From Stictocephala bisonia (taxonomy: Eukaryota > Arthropoda > Insecta > Hemiptera > Membracidae): 64,000 nucleotides of DNA. The notes beneath the pieces are model-generated. The model was given only the letters and a program-made list of their open reading frames with translations. It made no database searches and was not told the origin of the DNA. Position numbers and translations under genes: made by a program. This document shows, in pieces, positions 48,479 through 60,583 of the stretch; within the stretch, counting starts at the first letter, position 1; the number at the start of each line of letters is the position of its first letter. Where the stretch lies: assembly GCA_035578905.1 (NCBI GenBank), contig JAQJVL010000003.1:8702509-8766508 (forward strand), given 5' to 3'.

Positions 48479-49764
48479 TATGTAGTATTTCAACTGTACT
48501 CTTTGTCAGAAACATATTATTAGATAAATAAGTTTAAATCATGAAGTTTCTTTTTAATTTTATTTATATACATTTAATTAGTTTATTACCAAACAAAAAT
48601 GTATCTGTTAGTATTTAATGTTTTCTACAGGGAACTATGCCAAGTAACAGTCAACGCTCAGGCACGCCACATTTAGTTGCTCGGGCATAATGCTGGGCTA
48701 AGTGCTTGTATTAAGTGCTAAGAGTCTGCGTGTTTTGTGATTATATTTCTGTACTTGTTACTTTGGTGCACTTTTGTAAATAAGAACAAAATAAATACTG
48801 TTTGTTGTTAACTACTGTTACTTAAAATAGACACAACACTTATTGTGTTATGATATTTTTTATTAGTTGGAATTGTACGTAATTATAAGCGAATTCCTAA
48901 TTAATATTTATAATTAAAATATTCAGAAGAATTATTTTGTGTAAAGTTTATAAAATTCGTTGCATAACAATGGTGCAGTTGTTGAAAGAATTGCCTTTGT
49001 TCTAAATGTGTTAATTCTAACTGACTTGAGTAAAAACTAAATTAAGATGAACATCTTAGTTTTTTTGTGAAGAATTTAAAACACTTAACAATTAAAGAAA
49101 AATCGGCAAGGTTGATAAAAAAGCAGCAATGTGACAACTAGTATCATAGTTTAAATTTCTAACACCTATTTAATTAATACTTTGTAATGACTCCTGAACT
49201 TAAGGCATTATGCTTCTAAATAAATAATAAATAAGGAATCAAGTCAACTCCTTATTAATAACTGCAAATCCTTATTATTAATAAATAAGGAGGTAGAGTC
49301 CCCATTCACACCCCCTTTCCCTTTTTATAAAGTTTCTCAAATCCCTAATTAAAAAAAAGTTAATGAAATATATTTCATAATTATTTTAGTGTTGACGAAA
49401 CTTAAAACACACAAAAACAACAAAAATCTTATGTGGTGTAGATTAAATTACGTTTTACGTTATCAATAGTTAAAAATATTAAACAATATCAGCACGAAAA
49501 TACGCTAAATTTAATTTGCTATTTCCTGTCACAAAACGTCACGAAAATTACACATTGAACATCGATTCGATCTGTTTAAGGTAACGTGTTTTCTGTCTCA
49601 TTCTACATAAATTAGAATAATCCAAGTAATTAATTGCAGCTTAAATAGATATTTAATAATAGAGGGAGGTACGCCTGTACCTTATTTTTGTGCTTAAATT
49701 TTTAGTTTCTAATGTAAATAGACTTATAAAGAGATAGGTAAAAAAAAAAAAAAAAATGGAAACA
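48479..49764. other. AT-rich intergenic sequence
   Basis: No gene or element recognised. Confidence 0.55.
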
Positions 49765-49960
49765 ATGCCAAGCAACATTATTACCTTTTCATTGTTACAA
49801 ATATCACACTGTGATATCATATGAAGACTGCTGTCCTTGTTCTGTTTGACAGCCATCTGAGATTATTTCATGCCCATTGTTGCCAACTGTCACAATGTGT
49901 GATTTACGACTCCCTTGGACTCCAACGTCAGTGCCAATTTTGTATTATTCTTACAGACGT
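49765..49960 (-). repeat. dispersed 190-bp segment with short conserved frame, copy 2
   Basis: Complement of the 36.3-kb copy. On the minus strand an ATG at 49854-49856 opens MAVKQNKDSSLHMISQCDIC then NNEK, followed by GGTAATA, a fair splice-donor match. MGMK and stop lies just upstream. The palindrome TATCACAGTGTGATA is kept in both copies. Confidence 0.6.
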
Positions 49961-50056
49961 TGGCATCTTAATGTTTACTCCACTTACTAAGACGTTTCAA
50001 TTTGTTTTTTTTACGTCTCTCGTAAGACTTCTTTTCAATATGTTACAATTAATTAT

Positions 50057-51462
50057 CAGTGTTCTTGTTTGTTCAGTGTATTGTGACTGTGGTAAAAGAG
50101 GTAAAGGGACTCGTAAGTCTACTACAGTACTGTGATTAGACTGTAGATAATTTGTTGATCAGCGACTATATCAGTTGAGCTAGTAGTGTCCTTGTTTGTT
50201 CAGTGTATTGTCATTGTGGTAAAAGAGGTAAAGGGAATGTAAGTCTACTACAGTACTGTGATTAGATTGTAGATAATTTGTTGATCAGCGACTATATCAG
50301 TTGAGCTAGTAGTGTCCTTGTTTGTTCAGTGTATTGTGACTGTGGTAAAAGAGGTAAAGGGACTCGTAAGTCTACTACAGTACTGTGATTAGACTGTAGA
50401 TAATTTGTTGATCAGCGACTATATCAGTTGAGCTAGTAGTGTCCTTGTTTGTTCAGTATATTGTCATTGTGGTAAAAGAGGTAAAGGGAATGTAAGTCTA
50501 CTACAGTACTGTGATTAGACTGTAGATAATTTGTTGATCAGCGACTATATCAGTTGAGCTAGTAGTGTCCTTGTTTGTTCAGTGTATTGTCATTGTGGTA
50601 AAAGAGGTAAAGGGAATGTAAGTCTACTACAGTACTGTGATTAGACTGTAGATAATTTGTTGATCAGCGACTATATCAGTTGAGCTAGTAGTGTCCTTGT
50701 TTGTTCAGTGTATTGTGACTGTGGTAAAAGAGGTAAAGGGAATGTAAGTCTACTACAGTACTGTGATTAGACTGTAGATAATTTGTTGATCAGCGACTAT
50801 ATCAGTTGAGCTAGTAGTGTCCTTGTTTGTTCAGTATATTGTCATTGTGGTAAAAGAGGTAAAGGGAATGTAAGTCTACTACAGTACTGTGATTAGACTG
50901 TAGATAATTTGTTGATCAGCGACTATATCAGTTGAGCTAGTAGTGTCCTTGTTTGTTCAGTGTATTGAGACTGTGGTAAAAGAAGTAAAGGGAATGTAAT
51001 TATACTACAGTACTGTGATTACACTGTGGATAATCTATTGATCAGCGACTATATCAGTTGAGCTAGTAGTGTCCTTGTTTGTTCAGTGTATTGTGACTGT
51101 GGTAAAAGAGGTAAAGGGAATGTAAGTCTACTACAGTACTGTGATTAGACTGTAGATAATTTGTTGATCAGCGACTATATCAGTTGAGCTAGTAGTGTCG
51201 TTGTTTGTTCAGTGTATTGTCATTGTGGTAAAAGAGGTAAAGGGAATGTAAGTCTACTACAGTACTGTGATTAGACTGTAGATAATTTGTTGATCAGCGA
51301 CTATATCAGTTGAGCTAGTAGTGTCCTTGTTTGTTCAGTGTATTGAGACTGTGGTAAAAGAAGTAAAGGGAATGTAAGTCTACTACAGTACTGTGATTAG
51401 ACTGTAGATAATTTGTTGATCAGCGACTATATCAGTTGAGCTAGTAGTGTCCTTGTTTGTTG
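50057..51462. repeat. 126-bp tandem array, 11 copies
   Basis: Unit anchored on GTCCTTGTTTGTTCAGTGTA and ending TCAGTTGAGCTAGTAGT. Variants alternate between GTGACTGTGG and GTCATTGTGG and between GGGACTCGTAAG and GGGAATGTAAG. One unit (near 50950-51075) is more diverged. Confidence 0.97.
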
Positions 51463-51497
51463 GACCGTCAAGTAGATTAGCCTTGTTTATTCATACC

Positions 51498-51552
51498 AGA
51501 ATTATATATATATATATATAAATAAATAAAAAAAAATATATATATACACTAT
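51498..51552. repeat. AT microsatellite
   Basis: (TA)n and AAATA runs. Confidence 0.85.
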
Positions 51553-51639
51553 TATACCTTGTTAATTACTTCCTTTTTAATGTTTTTTTGAGCTTACGGA
51601 CGTTTTTAACTGTGCTACTTCTGTAATTTGAAAATGCCA

Positions 51640-52000
51640 CAATAATTGGTCACCATTAAAGTACTTCTGCCGTCAGGCAGGTGCTTATGCAGTCTTACAC
51701 CAAACCTCTATGTTTCGTGCAAATCTTTTTGTAGTCTCAAACTTCCCTCCCATACTCACACTCTTTATCATATCATTTCTTCTTCTTCTCTTTCCTTTCC
51801 ATTTATAGTTATTCTTAACAGACTCTCTCTCCTCTCATCACATGTCCTAAACAGTTCATATTTTTCTTTAATAGTTTTCTGTATTATCCTTTCTTCGCAC
51901 ACTCTCCTAAGTGCTTCTTCATTTCGTACTCTTTCTTCGCATACTATTTTCACCATCCTTCTTCAAATCCAAAGCTCCATTGCATCCAACCAATGTCTTC
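51640..52000 (-). pseudogene. LINE C-terminal fragment, degraded
   Basis: The minus strand reads LDAMELWI, a stop, then RRMVKIVCEERVRNEEALRR, VCEERIIQKTIKEKYELF and RTCDERRESLLRITINGKER. This follows the W-RRM...RVRNEEVLRR...LLKTI...LFGH...LLR pattern found at the end of many insect LINE ORF2 proteins, with shifts after ELF. The overlapping plus-strand frame of 141 codons is its Ser/Leu-rich shadow. Confidence 0.65.
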
Positions 52001-52216
52001 CTTCTCTTTCACCCATGTTATTAATTGATGAAAAACTATTTTCTCCTAATGTTTTTTCAATAAATATCTAAAACCTTCATAACTGTAATTAAATTTAGAT
52101 GTATTTTAGGAATTAGGAAAAAAATCATTAAAGGTTAGCAGCTATATATAGAAATTAAGGATTGTGGGGAATTCAATTTAATTTTCACTGCAAACTATGT
52201 AAGACCAGCTCGGAAA

Positions 52217-52285
52217 TTTAGGTTAGGTTAGGTAAGAACAAGTAGGTTAGATCAGGTTAGATTAGGTTAGTTAGGTTAAGTAATA
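52217..52285. repeat. interstitial telomere-like (TTAGG)n tract
   Basis: TTAGGTTAGGTTAGG followed by broken TTAG-type repeats to about 52285. Opposite orientation to the tract at 48.4 kb. Confidence 0.75.
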
Positions 52286-52587
52286 CAAGTGGATTAGTTT
52301 ACATAAAGAGTTCGTAATGGGAAGTAGACAGTGCATTATTGATTGAAATCACACCCAACTGGGAAACACGTATCATTGTATCAGCATGTACCCTATCATT
52401 TCCTACCGACATACTTCCATTAATTACAATGTAATCACGATTGACATTTCAACATCCTGGCTGAATCCTGAATTACTGTGGCGATTATTCTTGTGCTTAG
52501 CTTTCATGATTTATTATAATCTTATTGATTATTATTTTTAAAGATCAATGTCTAATGTCTTATAAATAAAAAGTATATGATTAAAAT
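52286..52587. other. spacer
   Basis: No feature recognised. Confidence 0.5.
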
Positions 52588-53048
52588 TGGGTCGGCGGCA
52601 CTGATGGCGCAGTGCTACGTGTGCTCCAGCTACTTGGGGACAAAGTGTCGAGGAGATTGTAGGAGATAAGTTCTATGATCGATAATCTGAATACCATCAT
52701 GACGTTCACTCAATAGTTGCCATCGACGTGGACACTACTAGAGAAGTCTGAGGTGTCCCTGTTAGATGGTAGTCATGATTCAGATATTGTCTAGGGAAGA
52801 GAACTGAGTTAGCTGAAGACGCTTGTCAGTTAGCTGGAAATTAGACCAACAATACGTGTTCGGATTCCACGTAAAGCTGTAGGTTCCTTTAATGTCCTAG
52901 ATATTGGGTTATTTAAAAATAGCTCTTTCTAAGGAACAGTTAATCTTAATCAGTTATAATATTTACTATAATTCTTCATATATACTTATCACACTCATTC
53001 GCCCTTCATATTCGAGCATATCTTGACGATCGGTGTCTTATATTACTA
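52588..53048 (+). repeat. SINE family C, copy 2 (longer)
   Basis: Starts with an A-box-like GATGGCGCAGTGCTACG, then GGAGATTGTAGG, GTGTTCGGATTCCACGTAAA, GCTGTAGGTTCC, CTTTCTAAGGAACAGTTAA and the tail CATATCTTGACGATCGGTGT. Tail and the AAGGAA(C/T)AGT block are shared with family B. Confidence 0.72.
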
Positions 53049-53847
53049 ATTAATAATGAATAGTAATAATTATGTGTGTTTTTTTCATTTTTATTTCTTA
53101 AAATTATGAAGTATCCAATAAGTGACTTTTCATTGAATATTAATGAACTTACTCTCTTGTAAGAAACTCTTTCAGTACTAATATAAAGTATTTCAAACAA
53201 GATTTGGTTTTTTATAAGTTGAAAGAGTTAGTTTGAAAATGTCATACCAACTTGTTCCGGGGTTTACAACAATTTTACTAGACTAACTTCGTTAGTTAGT
53301 GCAATTCTGCCCCTAGAAAATGTCTTACGTCTTGTCAGTACGCTTTAGACTAGAAGAAAATACCCCAATATAAATACAAAATTTATGTATGCTTAACATT
53401 TTCCTCTGCACTATTAACAGCACCTATTAAAAAAAGAACTTTGCAGCTGTAGTAAAAAACTATGTAGAAGGAATAAGTTTAGTGACTTACCCCTTATATA
53501 ACGTATCAACGTCACTGCCTGGGGCAGACCTTCTTGATGAATATTGGCACATGTCAGCTCAACACTAAGGAGCTGGCGGAACAATGGCGAACTATTACAG
53601 AGATTTAATATTTAGAGGGCTAATAAGTTTTAAAAGTAAGTTGGTTTTATGTTAATGATGGATTTAGTACTGTCCACATTTATCTAATTAGAATAAAATC
53701 AGTAATCAATTAATTTTATCAGTTTTTCTTATTATTTTTATCAAATAATTGTACAATTTGCATGACGTTTTGCTAAGAGAATATATCTGAGGAACCTGTA
53801 GTATCATGTTCAACAACAGACCGTTCAAAAAAGAATGAAACCAAGGA
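53049..53847. other. AT-rich spacer
   Basis: No gene or element recognised. Confidence 0.55.
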
Positions 53848-54085
53848 TTCAATACCACTGTGCGTGTATGGGTGGGTGGGTGGATCAATACCACCGTACG
53901 TTACGGGCGGTAGGGTGGGTGAATACCGCAGTACTTGTATAGGTGGGTGGGTGTGTTCCAATACCACTGTAAGTGTTTATGTTGATGGGAAGGATAATAC
54001 CACTGTACGTGTATGGGAAGGTGGGTGGGTCAATACCACCGTAAGTGTATGGGTTGGTGAGAAGTATAATGCCACCGTACGTGTA
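53848..54085. repeat. 36-bp minisatellite, locus 3, about 6 diverged copies
   Basis: Unit AATACCACTGTGCGTGTATG then GGTGGGTGGGTGG, the same family and orientation as at 12.42 kb but more degraded, with deletions. Confidence 0.88.
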
Positions 54086-56540
54086 AGTGCGATGAGTCGG
54101 TATGTGTGGTATTTGTTTAAGTATTTTGCTAATATCATGACGTTTGATTAAACAATATCAAATTCGAAACACCTTTATTTCCACACTACCATTAGCAATA
54201 TCCCCGATAATTCCTGCAGAAGTGCTTTGCAAACAGGCTTCACAATGTACATTTTTCGATAACAATTCTGGTAGATTTCTAAGGATACTGAAAGAAGCAT
54301 GATATAATTCTTGACTGTGTGACTGAAGTCACACTCAAGTAGATTATCCCCATTTCTCGAGCGTTGTATGTTGGGGTTGTTTTGGACATATGAGAGTTCA
54401 ACTGGTCGTTTCCATTGGCCAGTGGAGTATTGATGGGGAGTCAGGTTAACTAGGAACCTCTCTCTCTAAAAAAACAAATAAATAAATAAAAAATAAATAA
54501 AAACAATACATTTGAAATATATCGAACTTTATTTATAAAAGGATCTCTACTCATGATATCCTGAGATTAAATAAATGCAGCTGTTTACAGCCATCCAAAT
54601 TGGGAACGAACCAGTTTGAAATTATTTCCTCGCAAATGTTTTATTTTAAAGAAATTAAGTCGAATAGGGAAACTAATTAAATATTGTAATGTGGATAATA
54701 AATGGATAATTTGATGACAGTTTCTTAATAGGTGGGTCTCAGATGGCCAATTTGGTATTGACAGAATGTTGTATTCAAAACAGCTTCATCATTGCGAGAA
54801 ACAGTTTCACCAGTAAACCGCGCCTTTGAAGATATTGAGTCTCATTAACGAGGCTTTGATGACTATTGGTTCCAAACTGCATCGCATTTCACCACAAATA
54901 GATTTTCTTTTGACTGGTTGAGGTGGTTTATACAATGAAAGCAGCTTGTGAAACAATTTCGTCACTTATCAGTAGTACAGCAATCCGGTAATCCATTGGT
55001 CTTGTTATATCTGGCCACTTCGATAGAAGTGGTATGGGTTCGGGATGACATTATTTCAACCAATTTGTATGCGTCTATCAGGCACCTACGTGGAGAAACA
55101 TATATACTGTGTATATATTTATGTAATTGGCATAATATTATATATGCACCAATTTATGCCTTTTTCAAGTAATTATTCTAAACTCAGCTCCAAACTGAGC
55201 CGAAAAATCTCACATATACCAAAGAAGTTCACAGTTATTACAATCCATATCAAAACTTACACTGAGTACATATGAATTACAATACACAATATGTTTATTT
55301 GTTCAAATCTTTGTAAAAACAGACACAGACATAAAACAAATCGAGCACACGTGTTATATGGCATTATTTGTTTATATTTACCTGACCAAAAATCCTCTAA
55401 AACATGTGACATTCGTGCTGGACATCATGTATGTATATCTGGTTGCAGGTTTGGACATCAGGGCTATTTTAGAGACTTAATAACTCAACTGACTAGTGTC
55501 ATTGGCAGTGTGAGGGTAGAAAATATAGGGCTAGAGGATTACAAAAATTAAACGTAGAATAATTGTTAGGTAATGCGAAGATTGCAGGAGCTATATTATA
55601 CGAATCTTTCTAACGTACAGAGTTTCTTATTTGTAAATACTAAAGAATTGACAAGCTGATATTCAATCAATACACTAATTCATAATGCATATTCATCAAT
55701 ATAACCAGAGCGTCTTAAAGATAAACAAAATAGATTTATATTTGAAGAAATTTTTCACTTTTTCATGTAGAATATGAATAATAGGCACATCAAAAAGTAA
55801 AGAAACGATAAAATGTACGAATGATGGTGAATAATTCAACACATCATATAACATAGATATTCATAACAAAGTAAAATCATTTAACAAACCCTTCTTAAAT
55901 ATATTTCAAGACTAAATACATGAAATATAATTTACTGTGCATATAATTAGGGAAAAATAGGACATAGACAAATATACTAAACTTATTTTGATATAGAAAA
56001 TAAATGCTGATTGAAGAATGAAGATAAATTGACTTAAAATACAATACTTGCCCTTGATGTGATAAATTGATTGTGTCACTTATAAAAAAACAAGCTATAA
56101 AATTTAATTATAATGATCATAACAAGTTTTTGGCGTTGAAATATTAAGTTTCCCAAGTGAGAAATAAGTTGTTTATGAGCTTGGTTTAAAGCCGTTCCTT
56201 GGGGAAATATATAGAAGCTAAATCTGGGGCAATTAATCAAAAGCGGTTCCTCGTAACGATCTGAACAAAGAAAGATGAATAGTTATGGAGACTGAGAAGC
56301 TTGAAAGCTCGAGTGTTACAGTTAAATAATATGAAACGTTTATCAACTGTTATTATTGAAACATCACAAACATGGATTTTATTAACTTTTAAACGGCAAT
56401 ATTTTTAGTACTATGGTTTTTAAAGTAAACGTGATTTCTTAACTCCTTCCTGACTAAACATGTTGTGGAACCATCAATTTTGATACAATAACCATAAACG
56501 TTTATGAATATTAAAATCTGTGATTTTATTCTGTAATTCC
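54086..56540. other. AT-rich intergenic sequence
   Basis: Contains an A-rich tract with AAATA repeats at 54464-54505 and several short open frames (54948-55172 and 55291-55551, for example) without recognisable motifs. No gene supported. Confidence 0.5.
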
Positions 56541-57160
56541 CACTTCTCTCGCAATTATTTGGGAACTTGATCTCCACTCAATACAATTATGAGGCTATAT
56601 AATTCCTTAATTGATAATGAAGTAGATATATTTTTCAATTCACAAACTGAATTTCTTAATATTATCTCAAAATAGAACAGTTATTGTCTTTAATAATAGT
56701 TTTCATTATTTTATTCTCTTTGTCATTATTTGTTGCTTTGTTAAGTTTTTATAGTGATTGTGTTGGAGATATTCATTGAACCAGATTAAGTTGATTTTGC
56801 ATAGTTTATCCCTTGATATTAATTATTGTTACCTTACACTTTATATTTAATTTACTTTGTTATATTATTGTTGTTGTTGTACTTTGTTATATGATTGTTA
56901 TTTACTGTTTAGTTATTTCAGTTACTGTTATTACTGTTTTACATTTATTATGAGTTGTATTTTGTATTGTTATGGACGATTGTTAAATTTTTACTATATA
57001 ATTTTTGTACGTTTGCTGTTGAATTATGGACTCTTAATGCTTGTTAGTTTCGGGTTCTCTCCATGGTTATTAGTGCTGCATTTAATTTATTAATGCACAT
57101 TGTCATTGGGTATGTTAACTTGTTATGTTGCATTATTATTATTGAAATAAATAAATAATG
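56540..57160 (+). pseudogene. Jockey-like LINE 3' fragment
   Basis: The plus strand reads LNTIMRLYNSLIDNEVDIFF then NSQTEFLNIISK and stop near 56676, clearly related to SLNTMIRLYNVNSPSLDIFY at the end of the LINE at 21-23 kb. An AT-rich 3' untranslated region ends ATTGAAATAAATAAATAATG near 57160. Only about the last 50 codons remain. Confidence 0.75.
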
Positions 57161-58072
57161 GAACAAGTTACACAGCAAGTAGACAAACATAGCTGTTAGT
57201 TTATGTAACAATAACACATAAAAATAACACCTCCTAGATAACATGTCTAAAATATACTACACTGGCTGACCGGATACAATGGACTATTCAAACGGGACAA
57301 AATACCACTTGAATACAGGCTAAATTTGTTGATTACAACATCTATCACCGTGGTAAAAACTAAAAATACATAACATTACTCTGATAAAGGGTCAACACGA
57401 GGGTAACTTAGATTCTATTCTCATCAAAATTATATTTCAGTAGAATTTACGACTCCCTGTCTATTTAGTTCTTCTTGGACGACTATTGTGTTCTTGTTTT
57501 TAAATTATAACCTTTTTAGTGTGTTCACGTGTGTTTTAGTTTAGTTGGTTTTATTGATGTTTTTATTTAGTATGTACTTCTAATAAAATAAAGGAAATCA
57601 GGCCATACTCTAATACTAGGGACTTGTGACTGACAATGTCATGGAAGCTAGTTTAAATATTATTTTCTATGTTATAAGGTGTTTTTCACTAGAACATTTT
57701 CTCAGCAACGTTGTAAACTAGCTCCAACGTATTACTAAATCTTGTAAATTCGTAAATCAAAAAATGTTTGTTATATTTGGTTATAGCCTAATGTAGGAAA
57801 ACTTATATTTATGTAATCATGGAATTAATTCGATACATAGCTCATATAATCATACACGTATCTTTATAAAACAAAACTTACGAGGTTTTCAATTCTTTTT
57901 CTTAAAAGGTTCTAAAACAGTTTAAAGAAATATTTATTAGAAATGTTAAAGGTTATAGATGATGTTTGTTTGTTTAAAGTATTAATAATTGTAATTTGTA
58001 TATTCTCGACTTTAAGTTATACAGCTAATGTCTGAAAGGTTGAGAAATATCGAAAAGAACACTTCATGACTG
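57161..58072. other. AT-rich spacer
   Basis: No gene or element recognised. Confidence 0.55.
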
Positions 58073-58965
58073 CAATATCTTCTCACACTGCAATATGAAT
58101 GTAGGTAAGAGGACTAGCGTGTAGGGTAATATCTTCTCACACTGCAATACGAATGTATGTAAGAGGACTAGCGTGTAGGGCAATATCTTCTCACACTGAA
58201 ATATGAATGTAGGTATAGAGGACTAGCGTGTAGGGTAATATCTTCTCACACTGCAATATGAATGTAGGTATAGAGGACTAGCGTGTAGGGTAATATCTTC
58301 TCACACTGCAATATGAATGTAGGTATAGAGGACTAATGTGAAGGGCAATATCTTCTCACACTGAAATATGAATGTAGGTATAGAGGACTAGCGTGTAGGG
58401 TAATATCTTCTCACACTGCAATATGAATGTAGGTATAGAGGACTAGTGTGAAGGGCAATATCTTCTCACACTGAAATATGAATGTAGGTATAGAGGACTA
58501 GCGTGTAGGGTAATATCTTCTCACACTGCAATACGAATGTAGGTATAGAGGACTAGCGTGTAGGGCAATATCTTCTCACACTGAAATATGAATGTAGGTA
58601 TAGAGGACTAGCGTGTAGGGTAATATCTTCTCACACTGCAATATGAATGTAGGTATAGAGGACTAGTGTGAAGGGCAATATCTTCTCACACTGCAATATG
58701 AATGTAGGTATAGAGGACTAGCGTGTAGGGTAATATCTTCTCACACTGCAATATGAATGTAGGTATAGAGGACTAGCGTGTAGGGCAATATCTTCTCACA
58801 CTGAAATATGAATGTAGGTATAGAAGACTAGTGTGCAGTGCAATATCTTCTCACACTGCAATATGAATGTAGGTATAGTGGACTAGCGTGTAGGGCAATA
58901 TCTTCTCACGCAGCAATATGAATGTAGGTATAGTGGACTAGCGTGTAGCGCAATATATGCTTATA
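58073..58965. repeat. 55-bp tandem array, 16 copies, part 1
   Basis: Unit anchored on AATATCTTCTCACACTGCAA then TATGAATGTAGGTATAGAGG. Two variants (GGGTAAT with CTGCAAT, GGGCAAT with CTGAAAT) tend to alternate, giving a 110-bp dimer pattern. The array is continued at 60.04-60.15 kb. Confidence 0.96.
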
Positions 58966-60036
58966 ATATCAAATTTCACGATAAAATGTGTAAAAATAGA
59001 AATACTTGTAACTGCCAAGAAGTGCAAAAAGTAGAGGATTTCACTTATTTAGGAATAAGAGTGGACCAAAGGCTGTCATGGAAACAACATATCACTCAAC
59101 TAAATAACAAGTGCAGGTCAAGCATTAGAAATTTTTATTTTCTAAGACATGTATGCGATGTGGATTTATTGAGATCACTTTATTATGCACTAATACACTC
59201 AAAATTACAATATGGAATTTCTTGCTGGGGAGGTACATTCAAGACACACACAGAAAAATTAAAAATAACTCAAAATCACCTAGTTCGTGTATTGCTGTTT
59301 AAACGGAAACGCGAAACAACATTTCCACTTTATCAATCTTTAAAAATTCTTCCAATGCGGCACTTGTACATATTTAAAGTATTAAGATTGTTTTATATCA
59401 AAAGTGGACAAAACAGAAATGAAAATGTGCAAAATCCAGGCTATTTGACTCGAAATATTTCAAGGGGAAATGTTAGAAGGCCTAGAGTAAATAAAGATGT
59501 GTTTAAAAATTCCTATCTTTTTTTAGCACCAAAATTATACAATTTTTTACCCATAGAATTGAAGCAAATTATGAGTATAGTGAAATTTTCAAAAGAATTA
59601 AAAAATTGGTTACTTGATCAAAAAGATGTACAAAACATGTTTGATGTTATAGTTTAAATTTAACAATCTTTAGAAAAAATAGTACAAAGTAATATTAAGA
59701 GTTGCCTTATATATTGTAGTATGTTCTTTTTGTTCATTATTAGTGTAAACTTGTAAATATAGAATTTTAGGTTATGATTAGGAATAAAATAAATCTATTA
59801 ATATTAACACTATTTTGTTAAGTTGTTTTTTAAGGGGAGTATTGTGTTTCGTTTGTATTGGAATAAGGATTGCCAAATATCACCGGAGCCACGTTATCAG
59901 TAGAAGCAACATAATGGCTGATAATTAGTGACAGGCATAGTGAACACCAGCCATCATTACTGGAAGAGATGGCGGTATTTATTTCCATAGAAACTGTATG
60001 ATTGATTTGTAAAACTGAGGAAAAAAATATATTCAT
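58966..60036 (+). mobile_element. LINE insertion splitting the 55-bp array
   Basis: About 1.07 kb lies between two parts of the same array. It holds an open LINE ORF2 C-terminus and an AT-rich 3' end with GGAATAAAATAAATC near 59780. Its right part (59830-60030) has no recognised content. Confidence 0.75.
58986..59657 (+). CDS. LINE ORF2 C-terminal fragment, uninterrupted
   Basis: 223 codons without stop. Motifs: VEDFTYLGIRVDQRLSWKQH, SLYYALIHSKLQYGISCWGG, ITQNHLVRVLLFKRK, LYQSLKILPMRHLYIFKVLR, and APKLYNFLPIELKQ near the end. These are the post-RT thumb and C-terminal motifs of CR1/Jockey-type elements. The catalytic RT domain is absent (5' truncation), so no enzyme can be made despite the open frame. 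The ATG at the start is probably internal to the original ORF2. The missing lesions suggest a younger insertion than the other LINE copies here. Confidence 0.82.
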   Translation: MCKNRNTCNCQEVQKVEDFTYLGIRVDQRLSWKQHITQLNNKCRSSIRNFYFLRHVCDVDLLRSLYYALIHSKLQYGISCWGGTFKTHTEKLKITQNHLVRVLLFKRKRETTFPLYQSLKILPMRHLYIFKVLRLFYIKSGQNRNENVQNPGYLTRNISRGNVRRPRVNKDVFKNSYLFLAPKLYNFLPIELKQIMSIVKFSKELKNWLLDQKDVQNMFDVIV

Positions 60037-60155
60037 ATTCTCTCACTGCAATATGAATGTAGGTATAGTGGACTAGCGTGTAGCGCAATATCTTCTCACG
60101 CTGCAATATGAATGTAGGTATAGAGGACTAGCGTATAGCGCAATATTTTATACTT
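60037..60155. repeat. 55-bp tandem array, part 2
   Basis: Two units (CACTGCAATATGAATGTAGG ... GACTAGCGTGTAGCGCAATA) continue the array interrupted at 58.97 kb. They share the GTAGCGCAAT variant with the last units before the insertion. Confidence 0.92.
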
Positions 60156-60397
60156 ACGAAAAACAAAAAAAAGTATTATCAAATAACAAGAAACTGAGTA
60201 CAAATCATTTTTTTTTATATTGGGTTTGTCTGTTGCAAAAGTAAATTATGCAATATCATCAAGAAAATGACTAAAACATTCATTTGACATACATATTTAA
60301 AGTTATGAAAAATATTAAAATATATTAAATTGCTGCTTGAAGAGTTGTGAGGTGACATATAATATAATTTTTTAATTAGCATAATACGTGTTGGTAC

Positions 60398-60583
60398 ATA
60401 TACAGTATAAGTAAACGTACACAACACAAATTTATTACAATATAAGCACAAATATTATGGTGATCGATTTCGGTGAACCACGCTCACCTTCCTCAGACTA
60501 GAGGCATTTACAAAAGAATATTTGTGCATTTGTGGTTATATTGTAATAAATTTTTGTTGTATGACGTTTACTTCTACTGTATA
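60398..60583. mobile_element. inverted-arm Penelope-like terminal fragment (candidate)
   Basis: Arms at about 60398-60456 and 60517-60583 are reverse complements (TATTGTAATAAATTT, ACGTTTACTTCTACTGTATA). The 60-bp centre, on the minus strand, has CTGAGGAAGGTGAGCGTGGT then TCACCGAAAT: GGTGA and TCACC can pair between CUGA-type and GAAA boxes. A related GGTGGCGAAACACG occurs at about 60830. Confidence 0.5.

Noticed and set aside
51646..52071. 141-codon Ser/Leu-rich plus-strand frame
   Set aside because: It is the antisense of a degraded LINE C-terminus, which explains its composition.
54948..55551. Plus-strand frames of 60-86 codons
   Set aside because: Short, AT-driven, with no motif and no neighbouring exon signals that I could support.
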